From positions 1 through 44,713 of the forward strand of contig NZ_BMVW01000030.1 in the NCBI RefSeq assembly GCF_014650915.1: a DNA stretch of 44,713 nt, in the 5' to 3' direction. Below the pieces are notes generated by a model. It was not told the DNA's origin. It searched no databases and worked only from the letters and a program-made list of their open reading frames with translations. Position numbers and translations under genes: made by a program. The stretch comes from Streptomyces poonensis. GTDB lineage: Bacteria > Actinomycetota > Actinomycetes > Streptomycetales > Streptomycetaceae. Positions 16,055 through 23,190 of this stretch are shown piece after piece (position 1 is the first letter of the stretch; the number at the start of each line of letters is the position of its first letter).

Positions 16055-17547
16055 TTGACCTGGGTGTCGATCGTGACGAGTTCCCGCTCACGCGGGTCGT
16101 GGGCCGCGCCGGTGACCCCGGCGGCGTCGCCCTGGATGACGCGCTCGTGCAGCATGGGCACCGCGGCGTCCGTGGCGAGCACGGCGGCCTCGGCCTCGAC
16201 GATCGCCTCGCGGCGCGTGTCACCGGTCTTCTCCGCGGACGCCTTGTCCAGCGCCTCGTCGACCGCCGGGTCGGCCAGCTGCGGGATGTTGAAGGACCCC
16301 TCGGAGCCGAAGTCGCTATAGAGGTACGCGGCGGGGTCACCGGAGTCGAGGACGGTCGCCCGGGACAGGACGAACGCGTCGAACTCGCCGGCCAGCGCGT
16401 CGGACTCGATGTTCGCGTACTCGCGGACGTCCAGCTTCACCTCGAAGCCGGCCTTCTGCAGCTGCTGCTGCAGCGTGGCGGCGACCTCGGGCAGCTCGGC
16501 GCGGTCGGTGAAGGTGCCGACGGTGATGGTCTTCCCGGCGGGGTCGCCGGCCTTCGCCCGCGCCTGGACCGGCTTGCGCAGGTCGGCCGCCCACGGGAGC
16601 GCCGGGCCCAGCAGGCCCTCGGCGACGTCGGCGCGTCCCTCGTACACGCCGTCCACGATCGTCTTCGCGTCGATCGCCTCCCGTGCCGCCGCACGCAGTG
16701 AGGCGTCCTTGAAGACGCCCTTCTCCGTGTTCAGGTACAGGGTGTTCGTGCGGGGCATGGGGACCTCGGTGATCAGGTCCTGGTCGAGCACGGCGGCCTG
16801 CGAGACGGGGACGGCCTCGACGATGTCGGCCTCGCCGCTGCGCAGGGCGGCGGCCCGCGCGGTGCCGTCGGGCACGAAGCGGACGTCGATGCCGGGGGCC
16901 TTGGCCTCGCCGCCCCAGTAGTCGTCGTAGCGGTCGAGGGTCGCCGAGGAGGTGCCGTTCACCTTTGTCAGCTCGAAGGGGCCGGTGCCCGCGCCGACCG
17001 GGTTCACGGTCTTCCCCTCGTACGCCTTGGCCGCGAGGATCGCGAGCTGCGGGGAGCTGAGGCGCTGCGGGACGAGCGGATCCTCTTCGGCGGTGGTCAC
17101 GGTGACCTTGTTCCCGTCGGCCTTCGCCGTCAGGTCCACGCCGTCGAGGATGCGCGGCTTGGGGGAGGCGGTGGCGGCCCGGGTGAGGGAGCGGACCACG
17201 GCCTCGGCGGTGAGGTTGGTGCCGTCGTGGAAGGTGACCCCGTCCCGCACGGTGAAGGTCCAGTCGCGCCCGGACTGCTCCCACTCGGTGGCGAGGGCGG
17301 GCTCGGCGTCGCCGTCCGCGTCCAGCTTCACCAGTGTCTCGGCGGTCGACCAGCGGGACAGCTTGAACGCGTCGTCGGAGAGCGGGGAGAGCCCCGAGCG
17401 CGGCGGCTGCATCATCGCGACGCGTATGCGGCGGCTCTCGCCCTCCGAGGAGCCGTCGGCGTCCGACGCCGCGGAGAAGCAGCCGGTGAGCAGGACGGAG
17501 GCGGTGGCGGCCGCGGTGAGGGGGAGAAGACGGGCGGGGAGGCGCAC
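16051..17547 (-). CDS. Peptide/metal-chelate ABC importer solute-binding lipoprotein (SBP_bac_5)
   Basis: 498 residues from GTG 17547, preceded by CCGGAG. A lipoprotein signal with lipobox LLTGC puts the acylated Cys at residue 23. The mature protein has family-5 blocks: EPALATEWEQSGRDWTFTVR, DGVTFHDGTNLTAEAVVRSL, NPVGAGTGPFELTKVN and YDDYWGG. The NikA/OppA/CntA family binds peptides, nickel or metal-opine chelates outside the membrane. The Zur-like palindrome at 17610-17624, 63 bp upstream of the start, suggests induction by zinc lack, which favours a zinc-chelate or zinc-binding peptide as ligand. The frame is open upstream through the operator into a Fur relic; the lipobox fixes the real start. 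Confidence 0.9.
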   Translation of the reverse strand: MRLPARLLPLTAAATASVLLTGCFSAASDADGSSEGESRRIRVAMMQPPRSGLSPLSDDAFKLSRWSTAETLVKLDADGDAEPALATEWEQSGRDWTFTVRDGVTFHDGTNLTAEAVVRSLTRAATASPKPRILDGVDLTAKADGNKVTVTTAEEDPLVPQRLSSPQLAILAAKAYEGKTVNPVGAGTGPFELTKVNGTSSATLDRYDDYWGGEAKAPGIDVRFVPDGTARAAALRSGEADIVEAVPVSQAAVLDQDLITEVPMPRTNTLYLNTEKGVFKDASLRAAAREAIDAKTIVDGVYEGRADVAEGLLGPALPWAADLRKPVQARAKAGDPAGKTITVGTFTDRAELPEVAATLQQQLQKAGFEVKLDVREYANIESDALAGEFDAFVLSRATVLDSGDPAAYLYSDFGSEGSFNIPQLADPAVDEALDKASAEKTGDTRREAIVEAEAAVLATDAAVPMLHERVIQGDAAGVTGAAHDPRERELVTIDTQVK

Positions 17548-17609
17548 GGGAGAACTCCGGGGCAGTACTTCGGACAAGATCGGGCGGGAGCGCGATGACC
17601 GTAACACGA

Positions 17610-17624
17610 TGACAATCATTTTCA
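17610..17624 (-). promoter_or_regulatory. Putative Zur box upstream of the Opp/Cnt-type importer
   Basis: TGACAATCATTTTCA is a 7-1-7 near-palindrome with one arm mismatch. It matches my recollection of the Streptomyces Zur consensus TGAAAATGATTTTCA at most positions. It lies between the Fur relic and the lipoprotein gene in locally AT-rich sequence, where the promoter should be. Confidence 0.65.
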
Positions 17625-17640
17625 TAAGTTTGGATTCTCG

Positions 17641-17882
17641 TCGGCACAGGAGGTGGCGCTTGTGGCCGTTGGCGGGGCGGGGCCGGTAGAGGCCTTCGCC
17701 GTCACTGTCGCGGACCATGTCCACCTGGCCCGACGCCTCCGGCAGGTGGAGCGTGCGGTAGACGGTGGCCGGTCCGACCTCGGCGCCGTCCGCCGTGAGC
17801 GCCGCGTGCAGGGCCGGGGCGGAGGCGAAGCCGTCGCAGGCGGTCAACGCCCGCGAAACGGCGGCCCGTTGCGGGGTGGGGC
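17641..17882 (-). pseudogene. Fur/Zur-family regulator, N-terminal winged-helix fragment
   Basis: The protein reads RPTPQRAAVSRALTACDGFA, then SAPALHAALTADGAEVGPAT, VYRTLHLPEASGQVDMVRDS, DGEGLYR and HLLCR, the DNA-binding half of Fur-family regulators with the VYRTL recognition-helix block. It stops at the first cysteine after HLLC, so the metal-sensing and dimerisation half is gone and the sequence runs straight into the operator region of the importer. Its N-terminus is fused to the tail of the broken COG0523 gene. No stop lies between this fragment and the lipoprotein, giving a 633-codon composite frame, which I regard as accidental. Confidence 0.65.
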
Positions 17883-18483
17883 GCCACTCGCCGCGGGTCC
17901 CAAAGGGTTCGGAACGGGCGACGGAACCGGCCTGGGACCACAGGCCGGTCACGCCGTCGCGGCCGGCCAGGGTGAAGAAGCCCCTGGAGCGCAGGACCCG
18001 GCCGGGTGAGGGGCGAGTCCGCGCTCCGCCAGGTCGTCCCCGGTGCCCAGTTCGGCCAGGAAGCTGGCCGCGTCGACGACGGTGACCATGGTGTCGAGGC
18101 GCGCCACAGCGTCCAGGGTCGCACCGTCGTCGCGGGCGAACGCGAAGGTGGCCGCCACCGGCATCGGCTCGGAGATGCCGCTGGACGCGATGAGCAGGTA
18201 GTCGAACCGGCGCTCACGGGCGAGCCGGTCGACCTCCTCCAGCAGGTCGTCGCGCAGCGTGCGGCAGATGCAGCCGTTGGTCATCTCCACCAGCCGCTCC
18301 TCGGTCCGGGACAGCGCGGCCTCGCCGCCGCGCACCGGCGCGGCATCGATGTTGTTCTCGCTCATGTCGTTGACGATCACCGCCACGCGCAGACCCTCGC
18401 GGTTGGTGAGGACGTGGTCGAGGAGTGTCGTCCTGCCGGCAGCCGAGGAAGCCCGACAGCACGGTGACGGGCAGGCGTCGCAA
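17883..18483 (-). pseudogene. COG0523 (G3E) zinc-metallochaperone GTPase, inactivated
   Basis: From about 18480 downward: LPVTVLSGFLG, then a one-base insertion in the P-loop (about 18443); the shifted frame gives TTLLDHVLTNREGLRVAVIV, then NDMSENNIDAAPVRGGEAAL and MTNGCICRTLRDDL. At about 18005 the frame jumps again to VLRSRGFFTLAGRDGVTGLW with SQAGSVAR, the COG0523 C-terminal domain, so some 150 middle residues are deleted. The metal motif CxCC is CICR, and the corrected P-loop would read GAGRTT with Lys changed to Arg. COG0523 proteins deliver zinc under starvation and are frequent Zur targets; this copy is dead. Confidence 0.75.
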
Positions 18484-18494
18484 GGGTGTCCGCG

Positions 18495-18665
18495 TCAGTC
18501 CTTCGGACGCAGCAGGCCGCGCCGGTAGGCGGGAACGAGGTGCTGCGGGACCCGGTGGGTCACCCCGTCCACCGTCACGGACACCAGGTTCGGCGCGCTC
18601 GCTTTCCACTGGGCACGACGGTGACGGGTGTTGCTGCGGGACATCTTGCGCTTGGGAACGGCCAT
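18495..18665 (-). CDS. rpmF: 50S ribosomal protein L32, cysteine-free (zinc-independent) paralogue
   Basis: 56 residues: MAVPKRKMSRSNTRHRRAQW, then SAPNLVSVTVDGVTHRVPQH and a short basic tail. This is bacterial L32, but it has no cysteine, whereas the housekeeping form carries a zinc-binding CxxC...CxxC set. Cysteine-free (C-) ribosomal paralogues replace zinc forms under zinc limitation and in Streptomyces are Zur-repressed. The start ATG 18665 follows GGAAGGACCCGTCTC. It lies between a methyltransferase gene and the COG0523 relic on the same strand, downstream of the Zur-like box at 19586. Confidence 0.92.
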   Translation of the reverse strand: MAVPKRKMSRSNTRHRRAQWKASAPNLVSVTVDGVTHRVPQHLVPAYRRGLLRPKD

Positions 18666-18716
18666 GAGACGGGTCCTTCCATGAGGGGATGAGGGTGAGG
18701 GAACGGTGAGCGGGTG

Positions 18717-19547
18717 CTACGGAAGCCGCAGGAGGTTGAGCCGGTACTCCTCGACCTGCGGCAGACGCTGTCCGGCCAGGCCGGACAGCATGTCCCGGTA
18801 GGCGCCGGGCAGGTGGTCGCTCAGGGGCGACGGCAGTTCGGTGATGCGGCACGAGGCGAGCACCTCGGTCCCCGGGTGCCATGCGGCGATCTCGGCGGGA
18901 CCGGCGCACGCCCAGCGCATGCGGGCCGCCACCTTGCCGAGCGCGTCGTGCCCGTCCTGGGCGTCGACGATGCCGGCACCGGCCGTGTCCAGGGCCAGCA
19001 AGGAACCCGGGAACCGTTCGGCCATGACGTCGACGACACCGCGGACCTCGTCCTCGGTGAGGAACGGCAGGACGGCTTCGGCGGCGAAGAAGTACGGGGC
19101 CTTCGACCCGGAGGCGACCATGTCGCTCCAGGCCCGGTCGGTCACGGAGGCGGCGATCGTCGTCCGGCGCGGAGTGTCGGTGAAGAAGGCGCGCCGTACG
19201 TCGACGACGTCGGGCAGATCCAGCTCGAACCAGCGTGCCCGGCCGTTGTCGGTCCGCTCGTAGCGCGTGTTCAGTCCCGTGCCGAGCTCCACCACCGTCC
19301 CTTCGGGGTGGCGGGTGAGGAAGTCCGACACCCACTGGTCGAACAGGGCGGTGCGCAGGACGGAGCCGACCAGGCTCGGCGAGTCGTCGAAGCGGGCGAA
19401 GTCGTAGTCGATCGAGGCGACGATCTCCTCGGCGCGGGGATCGCGCAGTGCGGGCTCCGGCTTGCGGTTCTCCACCGCGCGTCCGTACAGGGGTATCAGC
19501 AGGGTCTCCTGGACCGTGCCCAAGGGCACCTCGGGCCGTGCCGTCAT
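18717..19547 (-). CDS. LCM/TcmP-family SAM-dependent O-methyltransferase
   Basis: 276 residues from ATG 19547. VQETLLIPLYGRAVENRKPE at the start, the SAM-binding VVELGTGLNTRYERTDNGRA followed by WFELDLPDVVDVRRAFF, and APYFFAAEAVLPFLTEDEVR are typical of the leucine-carboxyl-methyltransferase (PPM1/TcmP) fold, which mostly methylates carboxylates or phenols of small molecules. It is the first gene after the Zur-like box at 19586-19600 and shares the strand with rpmF and the COG0523 relic. Its substrate is unknown; modification of a zinc-scavenging metabolite is one possibility. Confidence 0.85.
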   Translation of the reverse strand: MTARPEVPLGTVQETLLIPLYGRAVENRKPEPALRDPRAEEIVASIDYDFARFDDSPSLVGSVLRTALFDQWVSDFLTRHPEGTVVELGTGLNTRYERTDNGRARWFELDLPDVVDVRRAFFTDTPRRTTIAASVTDRAWSDMVASGSKAPYFFAAEAVLPFLTEDEVRGVVDVMAERFPGSLLALDTAGAGIVDAQDGHDALGKVAARMRWACAGPAEIAAWHPGTEVLASCRITELPSPLSDHLPGAYRDMLSGLAGQRLPQVEEYRLNLLRLP

Positions 19548-19585
19548 GGCTGCCTCCAGTGAGTGAGTGAGACCATGACGCTACA

Positions 19586-19600
19586 TGAAAACGGTGTTCA
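19586..19600 (-). promoter_or_regulatory. Putative Zur box upstream of methyltransferase-rpmF
   Basis: TGAAAACGGTGTTCA is a 7-1-7 palindrome with one arm mismatch, 39 bp upstream of the methyltransferase start. The right half GTGTTCATT recurs as a direct repeat at 19613-19621. Control of a cysteine-free L32 gene strongly favours Zur as the regulator. Confidence 0.75.
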
Positions 19601-19769
19601 TTACTAATGGCAGTGTTCATTGCTCATAGGGCTGTTCTCAACCGCGGTTCGGCGTGTGCCGACGTGGTGAGGACCTGGTCGGGCCGGTCCTGTTCCGAAG
19701 GCGCCCGTCCCGGAGCAGGGTCGTCGAGGCTGCCCCGGATGCCTGGACGGCGCCGGCCTGAACGCGTCG

Positions 19770-20987
19770 TCACCGGCCCACCGGATCGCCGTCGGCACCG
19801 TCGCTCCGCATGCGCAGCATCACGTGGCCGCCGTGATGCAGCGGCGTACTCAACCGCAGACGGGTCGCCTCGTGGCCCGACTCCGCGTCGATGATGTGCA
19901 CTTCGCCGTGGCCGCCGCGAGTGACGGTGACCCAGTCGGAGTCCGGTGAGGCGCCCACCGCTCGGCGTTGGACTCCCTCCCAGGGGGTGCCGCCGCGACG
20001 AGGAGCGCCCTCCATGGCGGGCAGGGGGGAGCGGCGGACGGTGTCGTCGGGGCCCAGGAGGACCAGTTCGTCGCCGTCGGGGTGGATGCGGGTGAAGGCG
20101 GTGTGGCGGCGGGCGACGGCCAGCCGGAAGACCAGGCCGGGACCGAGCTCCGTGCGGAGCGTGCGGCCCGTCTCGAGGTCATGGCGCCATGCCTGGTTGG
20201 TCCATTCCGGCCACCGCAGAGGGTCCGGAGCGCCACCGCGCAGCGTGGACCACAGTGCCCGTCGGCGGGTGTCGAGGCGCAGATACCAGCCCCGGGCGGG
20301 TGATCCCCAGGGAATCACCGTCTCGGCGACGAGCGCGTCCCCCTTCCGCCGGGCCCGGTGCACTCCCGCGCCCGTGGCCGCGAACACCTGCCCACAGCGG
20401 GGCTCCTGGGCGTCGCCGTGTCCGTCGTCCGGCAGTGGCAGGAGGGCGTGAGGCGTGACCGGGGGGCAGCCGGGCGGTGCCGAGAGGAGGTCCGCGAACC
20501 GGTGGACGGCCAGCGCGCCGGGTTCCCGGTGCCGCAGCACGACCAGCGGATCGCCGCCGCCCAGCACCGTGACGCCCGGTTCGCCGGCACGTGTGCGCAC
20601 CCTGGCGGCTTCTCCCGTGGCCAGGTCGATCACGGTCAACAGGTCCGACCACGGCGCGGTGTTCTTGCCCAGGCCGGTGGTGACGGCCAGTCGGCGGCCG
20701 GACGGGTCGCAGGCGAGGTGCTCGGCCGGCACGGCGACCGGGATCGCGAGTTCCACGAGCTCGTCGCCGAAGGGATCGAGCACCAGGAGTTCCCCGCGGC
20801 GGTCGTCGACGCACGCCACCCGTCCGTCCGGCAGCGCCAAGAACCCGGCGTGCTCCGAGAGATGACGGCCGGTGAGGCGGCTTGTGACGGTGCCGTCCGG
20901 CACGGTCAGCACATGTACGGATCCCTCCACATGGTCGGAGACGAGCAGCAAGGGGGTGGCGGCAGGCGTGGGGGCGGCAGCGGGCAT
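19770..20987 (-). CDS. Beta-propeller (WD40/YncE-like) protein
   Basis: 405 residues from ATG 20987, with GGAGG five bases upstream. Repeating strand blocks such as LLLVSDHVEGSVHVLTVPDG, ACVDDRRGELLVLDPFGDEL, LTVIDLATGEAARVRT and GEVHIIDAESGHEATRLRLS indicate a propeller of about seven blades. There is no signal peptide or lipobox, so it looks cytosolic. It is rich in His and Asp. It is divergent from the FecB-type lipoprotein gene, with a Zur-like box 25 bp upstream that can serve both. Periplasmic zinc chaperone AztD is also a propeller, but I see no sequence match; that parallel is inference. Confidence 0.65.
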   Translation of the reverse strand: MPAAAPTPAATPLLLVSDHVEGSVHVLTVPDGTVTSRLTGRHLSEHAGFLALPDGRVACVDDRRGELLVLDPFGDELVELAIPVAVPAEHLACDPSGRRLAVTTGLGKNTAPWSDLLTVIDLATGEAARVRTRAGEPGVTVLGGGDPLVVLRHREPGALAVHRFADLLSAPPGCPPVTPHALLPLPDDGHGDAQEPRCGQVFAATGAGVHRARRKGDALVAETVIPWGSPARGWYLRLDTRRRALWSTLRGGAPDPLRWPEWTNQAWRHDLETGRTLRTELGPGLVFRLAVARRHTAFTRIHPDGDELVLLGPDDTVRRSPLPAMEGAPRRGGTPWEGVQRRAVGASPDSDWVTVTRGGHGEVHIIDAESGHEATRLRLSTPLHHGGHVMLRMRSDGADGDPVGR

Positions 20988-21011
20988 GAGGCCTCCAGGA
21001 AACCGATTTGG

Positions 21012-21026
21012 TGAAAATGATTATCA
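21012..21026 (+). promoter_or_regulatory. Putative Zur box between the divergent propeller and importer genes
   Basis: TGAAAATGATTATCA is a 7-1-7 palindrome with one arm mismatch and is the closest of the four to the Streptomyces Zur consensus. It lies 25 bp upstream of the propeller start and 48 bp upstream of the lipoprotein start. It also resembles Fur-family iron boxes of other bacteria, but actinobacterial iron control normally uses the unrelated DtxR/IdeR-type box. Confidence 0.75.
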
Positions 21027-21073
21027 TGTATCTTCAGTGCGTTCCGAGTCCCTGAGAAGAAGCGAGGGCATCG

Positions 21074-22051
21074 ATGCTGCGCTCACCGTCGAGATTCGTC
21101 CGCCGTTGGATCACTGCGGCGGTGGTGGGTTCCGTCCTGGTCGGCTGTGGTTCGTCATCCGACGAACCCGCCGGTGACAAGGCCGAGCCCGCCGCGAAGA
21201 CCGACGTCACCGTCGAACCCATCAAGGCGGCGACGGAGTTGGCCGACACGAACGGCGTCAAGATCTCACTGAAGAAGCAACCGGAGCGGATCGTCTGTCT
21301 GTTCGCGCTCTGCGACGACATCCTGACCGAACTGGGTATCGTCCCGACGGCCACCAACAGCACGCTGCTCGCCCACCCCGGCTTCCTGGGGAAGGAGAAG
21401 GCGAAGGAGGTCGACGTCGTCCCCGGCGGGTTCATCGCCCCGGAGGTGGAGGCGATCCTCTCCCACAAGCCCGATCTCGTGATCGGCCTGGGGGACACCC
21501 ACGGCAAGCTGGCCCCGGCGCTGAAGGACGCCACCACGTTCTGGGCCATGCAGCCCGAGACGTGGGAGGACAGCGTGGGCTACCTGCGCGATGTCGCCGC
21601 CCTCACCGGCCGTACCGCCGAGGGGGAGAAGGCCGAGAAGACCTTCCGGACCAAGCTCGCCGAGGCCGAGAAGACCCCGAGCGACAGGACCGCGCTCATC
21701 ATCTACGGCAGTGACGAGAACTTCGGCGTCGCCACCCCGGAGGGGGACGTGACCGCCAGCCTGTTCCCCAAGATCGCCGACTACCCCTGGAAGTCCCGGG
21801 GCGTGGAGGGCAGTTACAGCCTCGAGGAGATCCTCGCTCAGGGCGTGGACGTGCTGTTCGTCGAGACGATGAGCTTCGGCGACGCGGACGGCAAGCTCTC
21901 GGAGAAACTGGCGAAGAACCCCCTCTGGAGCAAGATCCCTGCGGTGAAGAACGGCGACGTCCACGAGGTGAACTCAGAGGTGTGGGCCAAGGGACGCGGC
22001 ACCCGTTCGCTGGGCATCGTCCTCGACGAGGCCACGGCCGCGCTGCGGTGA
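21074..22051 (+). CDS. FecB/BtuF-type metallophore-binding lipoprotein
   Basis: 325 residues from ATG 21074. Signal peptide with lipobox SVLVGC (Cys25). The mature part has the class III binding-protein pattern: KKQPERIVCLFALCDDILTE, then IAPEVEAILSHKPDLVIGLG and WSKIPAVKNGDVHEVNSEVW. The family captures ferric siderophores, cobalamin, haem or zinc chelates. The cysteine pair in VCLFALCDD near the fold's first strand is unusual and might touch the metal. It is the first gene of an importer operon overlapping the next by GTGA and led by the Zur-like box at 21012, so a zinc chelate is the likely cargo. Confidence 0.88.
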   Translation: MLRSPSRFVRRWITAAVVGSVLVGCGSSSDEPAGDKAEPAAKTDVTVEPIKAATELADTNGVKISLKKQPERIVCLFALCDDILTELGIVPTATNSTLLAHPGFLGKEKAKEVDVVPGGFIAPEVEAILSHKPDLVIGLGDTHGKLAPALKDATTFWAMQPETWEDSVGYLRDVAALTGRTAEGEKAEKTFRTKLAEAEKTPSDRTALIIYGSDENFGVATPEGDVTASLFPKIADYPWKSRGVEGSYSLEEILAQGVDVLFVETMSFGDADGKLSEKLAKNPLWSKIPAVKNGDVHEVNSEVWAKGRGTRSLGIVLDEATAALR

Positions 22052-23190
22052 AGGCGCTCTTCTCGGCGCCCGCCGCGGCGGACGGCACGGTGGGCGCCCG
22101 GCGGCCCGCACGTCGTGCAGGGGGGTGGCAACCGCTCCTGGTTGTCGCGCTGTTGACCGTCTCGTCCGTGTGCGCCCTGAGCCTCGGTACCCCCTACGTC
22201 CCGCCGCACCGGCTCGCCGGTACGGTGCTGGACGGGGACACCACGCTCGCCGGGATCGTCGTCACCGAACTCCGCGTACCCCGCCTGGTGCTGGCGCTCG
22301 TCGCCGGCGCCTGTCTGGGGGCGGCGGGACTCGTGCTCCAGGAGGCGCTGCGCAATCCCCTGGCGGTGCCGGAGATGCTCGGTGTGTCGTCCGGGGCCGC
22401 GCTGGGGGTGGCCGCGCCCCTGGTGCTGACGCTGTCGCTGCCCGCCGCCGTCCAGCCCTTCCTGGCCATCGGCGGTGCCGCGCTCGGCGGCGGACTCACG
22501 CTGCTCGCCGCGGGGCTGGGCCGCAGTCCGTCCGCCGTGCTGCTGACCGGCGCCGCGGTCGCGGCCGCGTTGCAGGCGGCGCTGCTCGTGCTGATGGTCA
22601 TGGCCGACCAGCTCGACCTCCAGCTGATCTACCGCTACCTGCTCGGCTCCCTCTCCGCCCGGACCTGGGACGACGTCGCGGGCCTGTGGCCGTGGCTGCT
22701 CGTCGCGGCGCCCGCCCTCGTACTGTGCGCGCCGGTGCTCTCGGTGATGCGGCTGGGCGACGAGGACGCCGAGGCGCTGGGCGTGCGCGCCCAGCGGGCC
22801 CGGCTGGCCGCGCTGGCCATCGCCGTGGTGCTGATCGCGCCCGTGACGGCGGTGTGCGGGCCCGTGGCGTGGGTGGGCTTCCTCGCCCCGCACCTGGCTC
22901 GGTGGTTCAACCCCGCGGCGGGGGCGGTGCGGTGGCTGTCCTGGTCCGCCGCGTGGGGTGCTGTCGTCGTCACCGTCGCCGATGTGCCGGCCCGGCTGGC
23001 GCTGGCGCCCGTGGAGACGCCGGTCGGGGCCTGGACGGCCTTGCTGGGGGTGCCGGCCGGGGTCGCCCTGATGCGGGCGGGCGGCCGTGGCCGTGGCCTC
23101 GGCCGAGTCCGGCGCGGGACGGCGGGTTCCGGACCCGGCGGGGTTTCCCTTCGCCCCGGTGAAGCGACCGGAACGGAGGACGCGCGATGA
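22048..23190 (+). CDS. FecCD/BtuC-type ABC permease, first subunit
   Basis: 380 residues from GTG 22048, overlapping the previous stop (GTGA). About ten hydrophobic segments carry FecCD blocks: VTELRVPRLVLALVAGACLG, AAGLVLQEALRNPLAVPEML, GVSSGAALGVAAPL, RYLLGSLSARTWDDV and CGPVAWVGFLAPHLARW. It forms the inner-membrane channel with the second permease. The coding frame runs upstream to 21982, but the overlap fixes the likely start. The C-terminal 30 residues are Gly/Arg-rich. Confidence 0.9.
   Translation: MKALFSAPAAADGTVGARRPARRAGGWQPLLVVALLTVSSVCALSLGTPYVPPHRLAGTVLDGDTTLAGIVVTELRVPRLVLALVAGACLGAAGLVLQEALRNPLAVPEMLGVSSGAALGVAAPLVLTLSLPAAVQPFLAIGGAALGGGLTLLAAGLGRSPSAVLLTGAAVAAALQAALLVLMVMADQLDLQLIYRYLLGSLSARTWDDVAGLWPWLLVAAPALVLCAPVLSVMRLGDEDAEALGVRAQRARLAALAIAVVLIAPVTAVCGPVAWVGFLAPHLARWFNPAAGAVRWLSWSAAWGAVVVTVADVPARLALAPVETPVGAWTALLGVPAGVALMRAGGRGRGLGRVRRGTAGSGPGGVSLRPGEATGTEDAR

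Noticed and set aside
13382..16321. Plus-strand open frame of 979 codons opposite the Opp-type operon
   Set aside because: Low-complexity Arg/Gly/Gln composition; the minus strand encodes complete ABC subunits with overlapping starts and stops.
21012..21026. Reading the palindrome as an iron (Fur/DtxR) box
   Set aside because: Actinobacterial iron boxes of the DtxR/IdeR type have a different sequence, and a cysteine-free L32 gene behind a similar site points to zinc.
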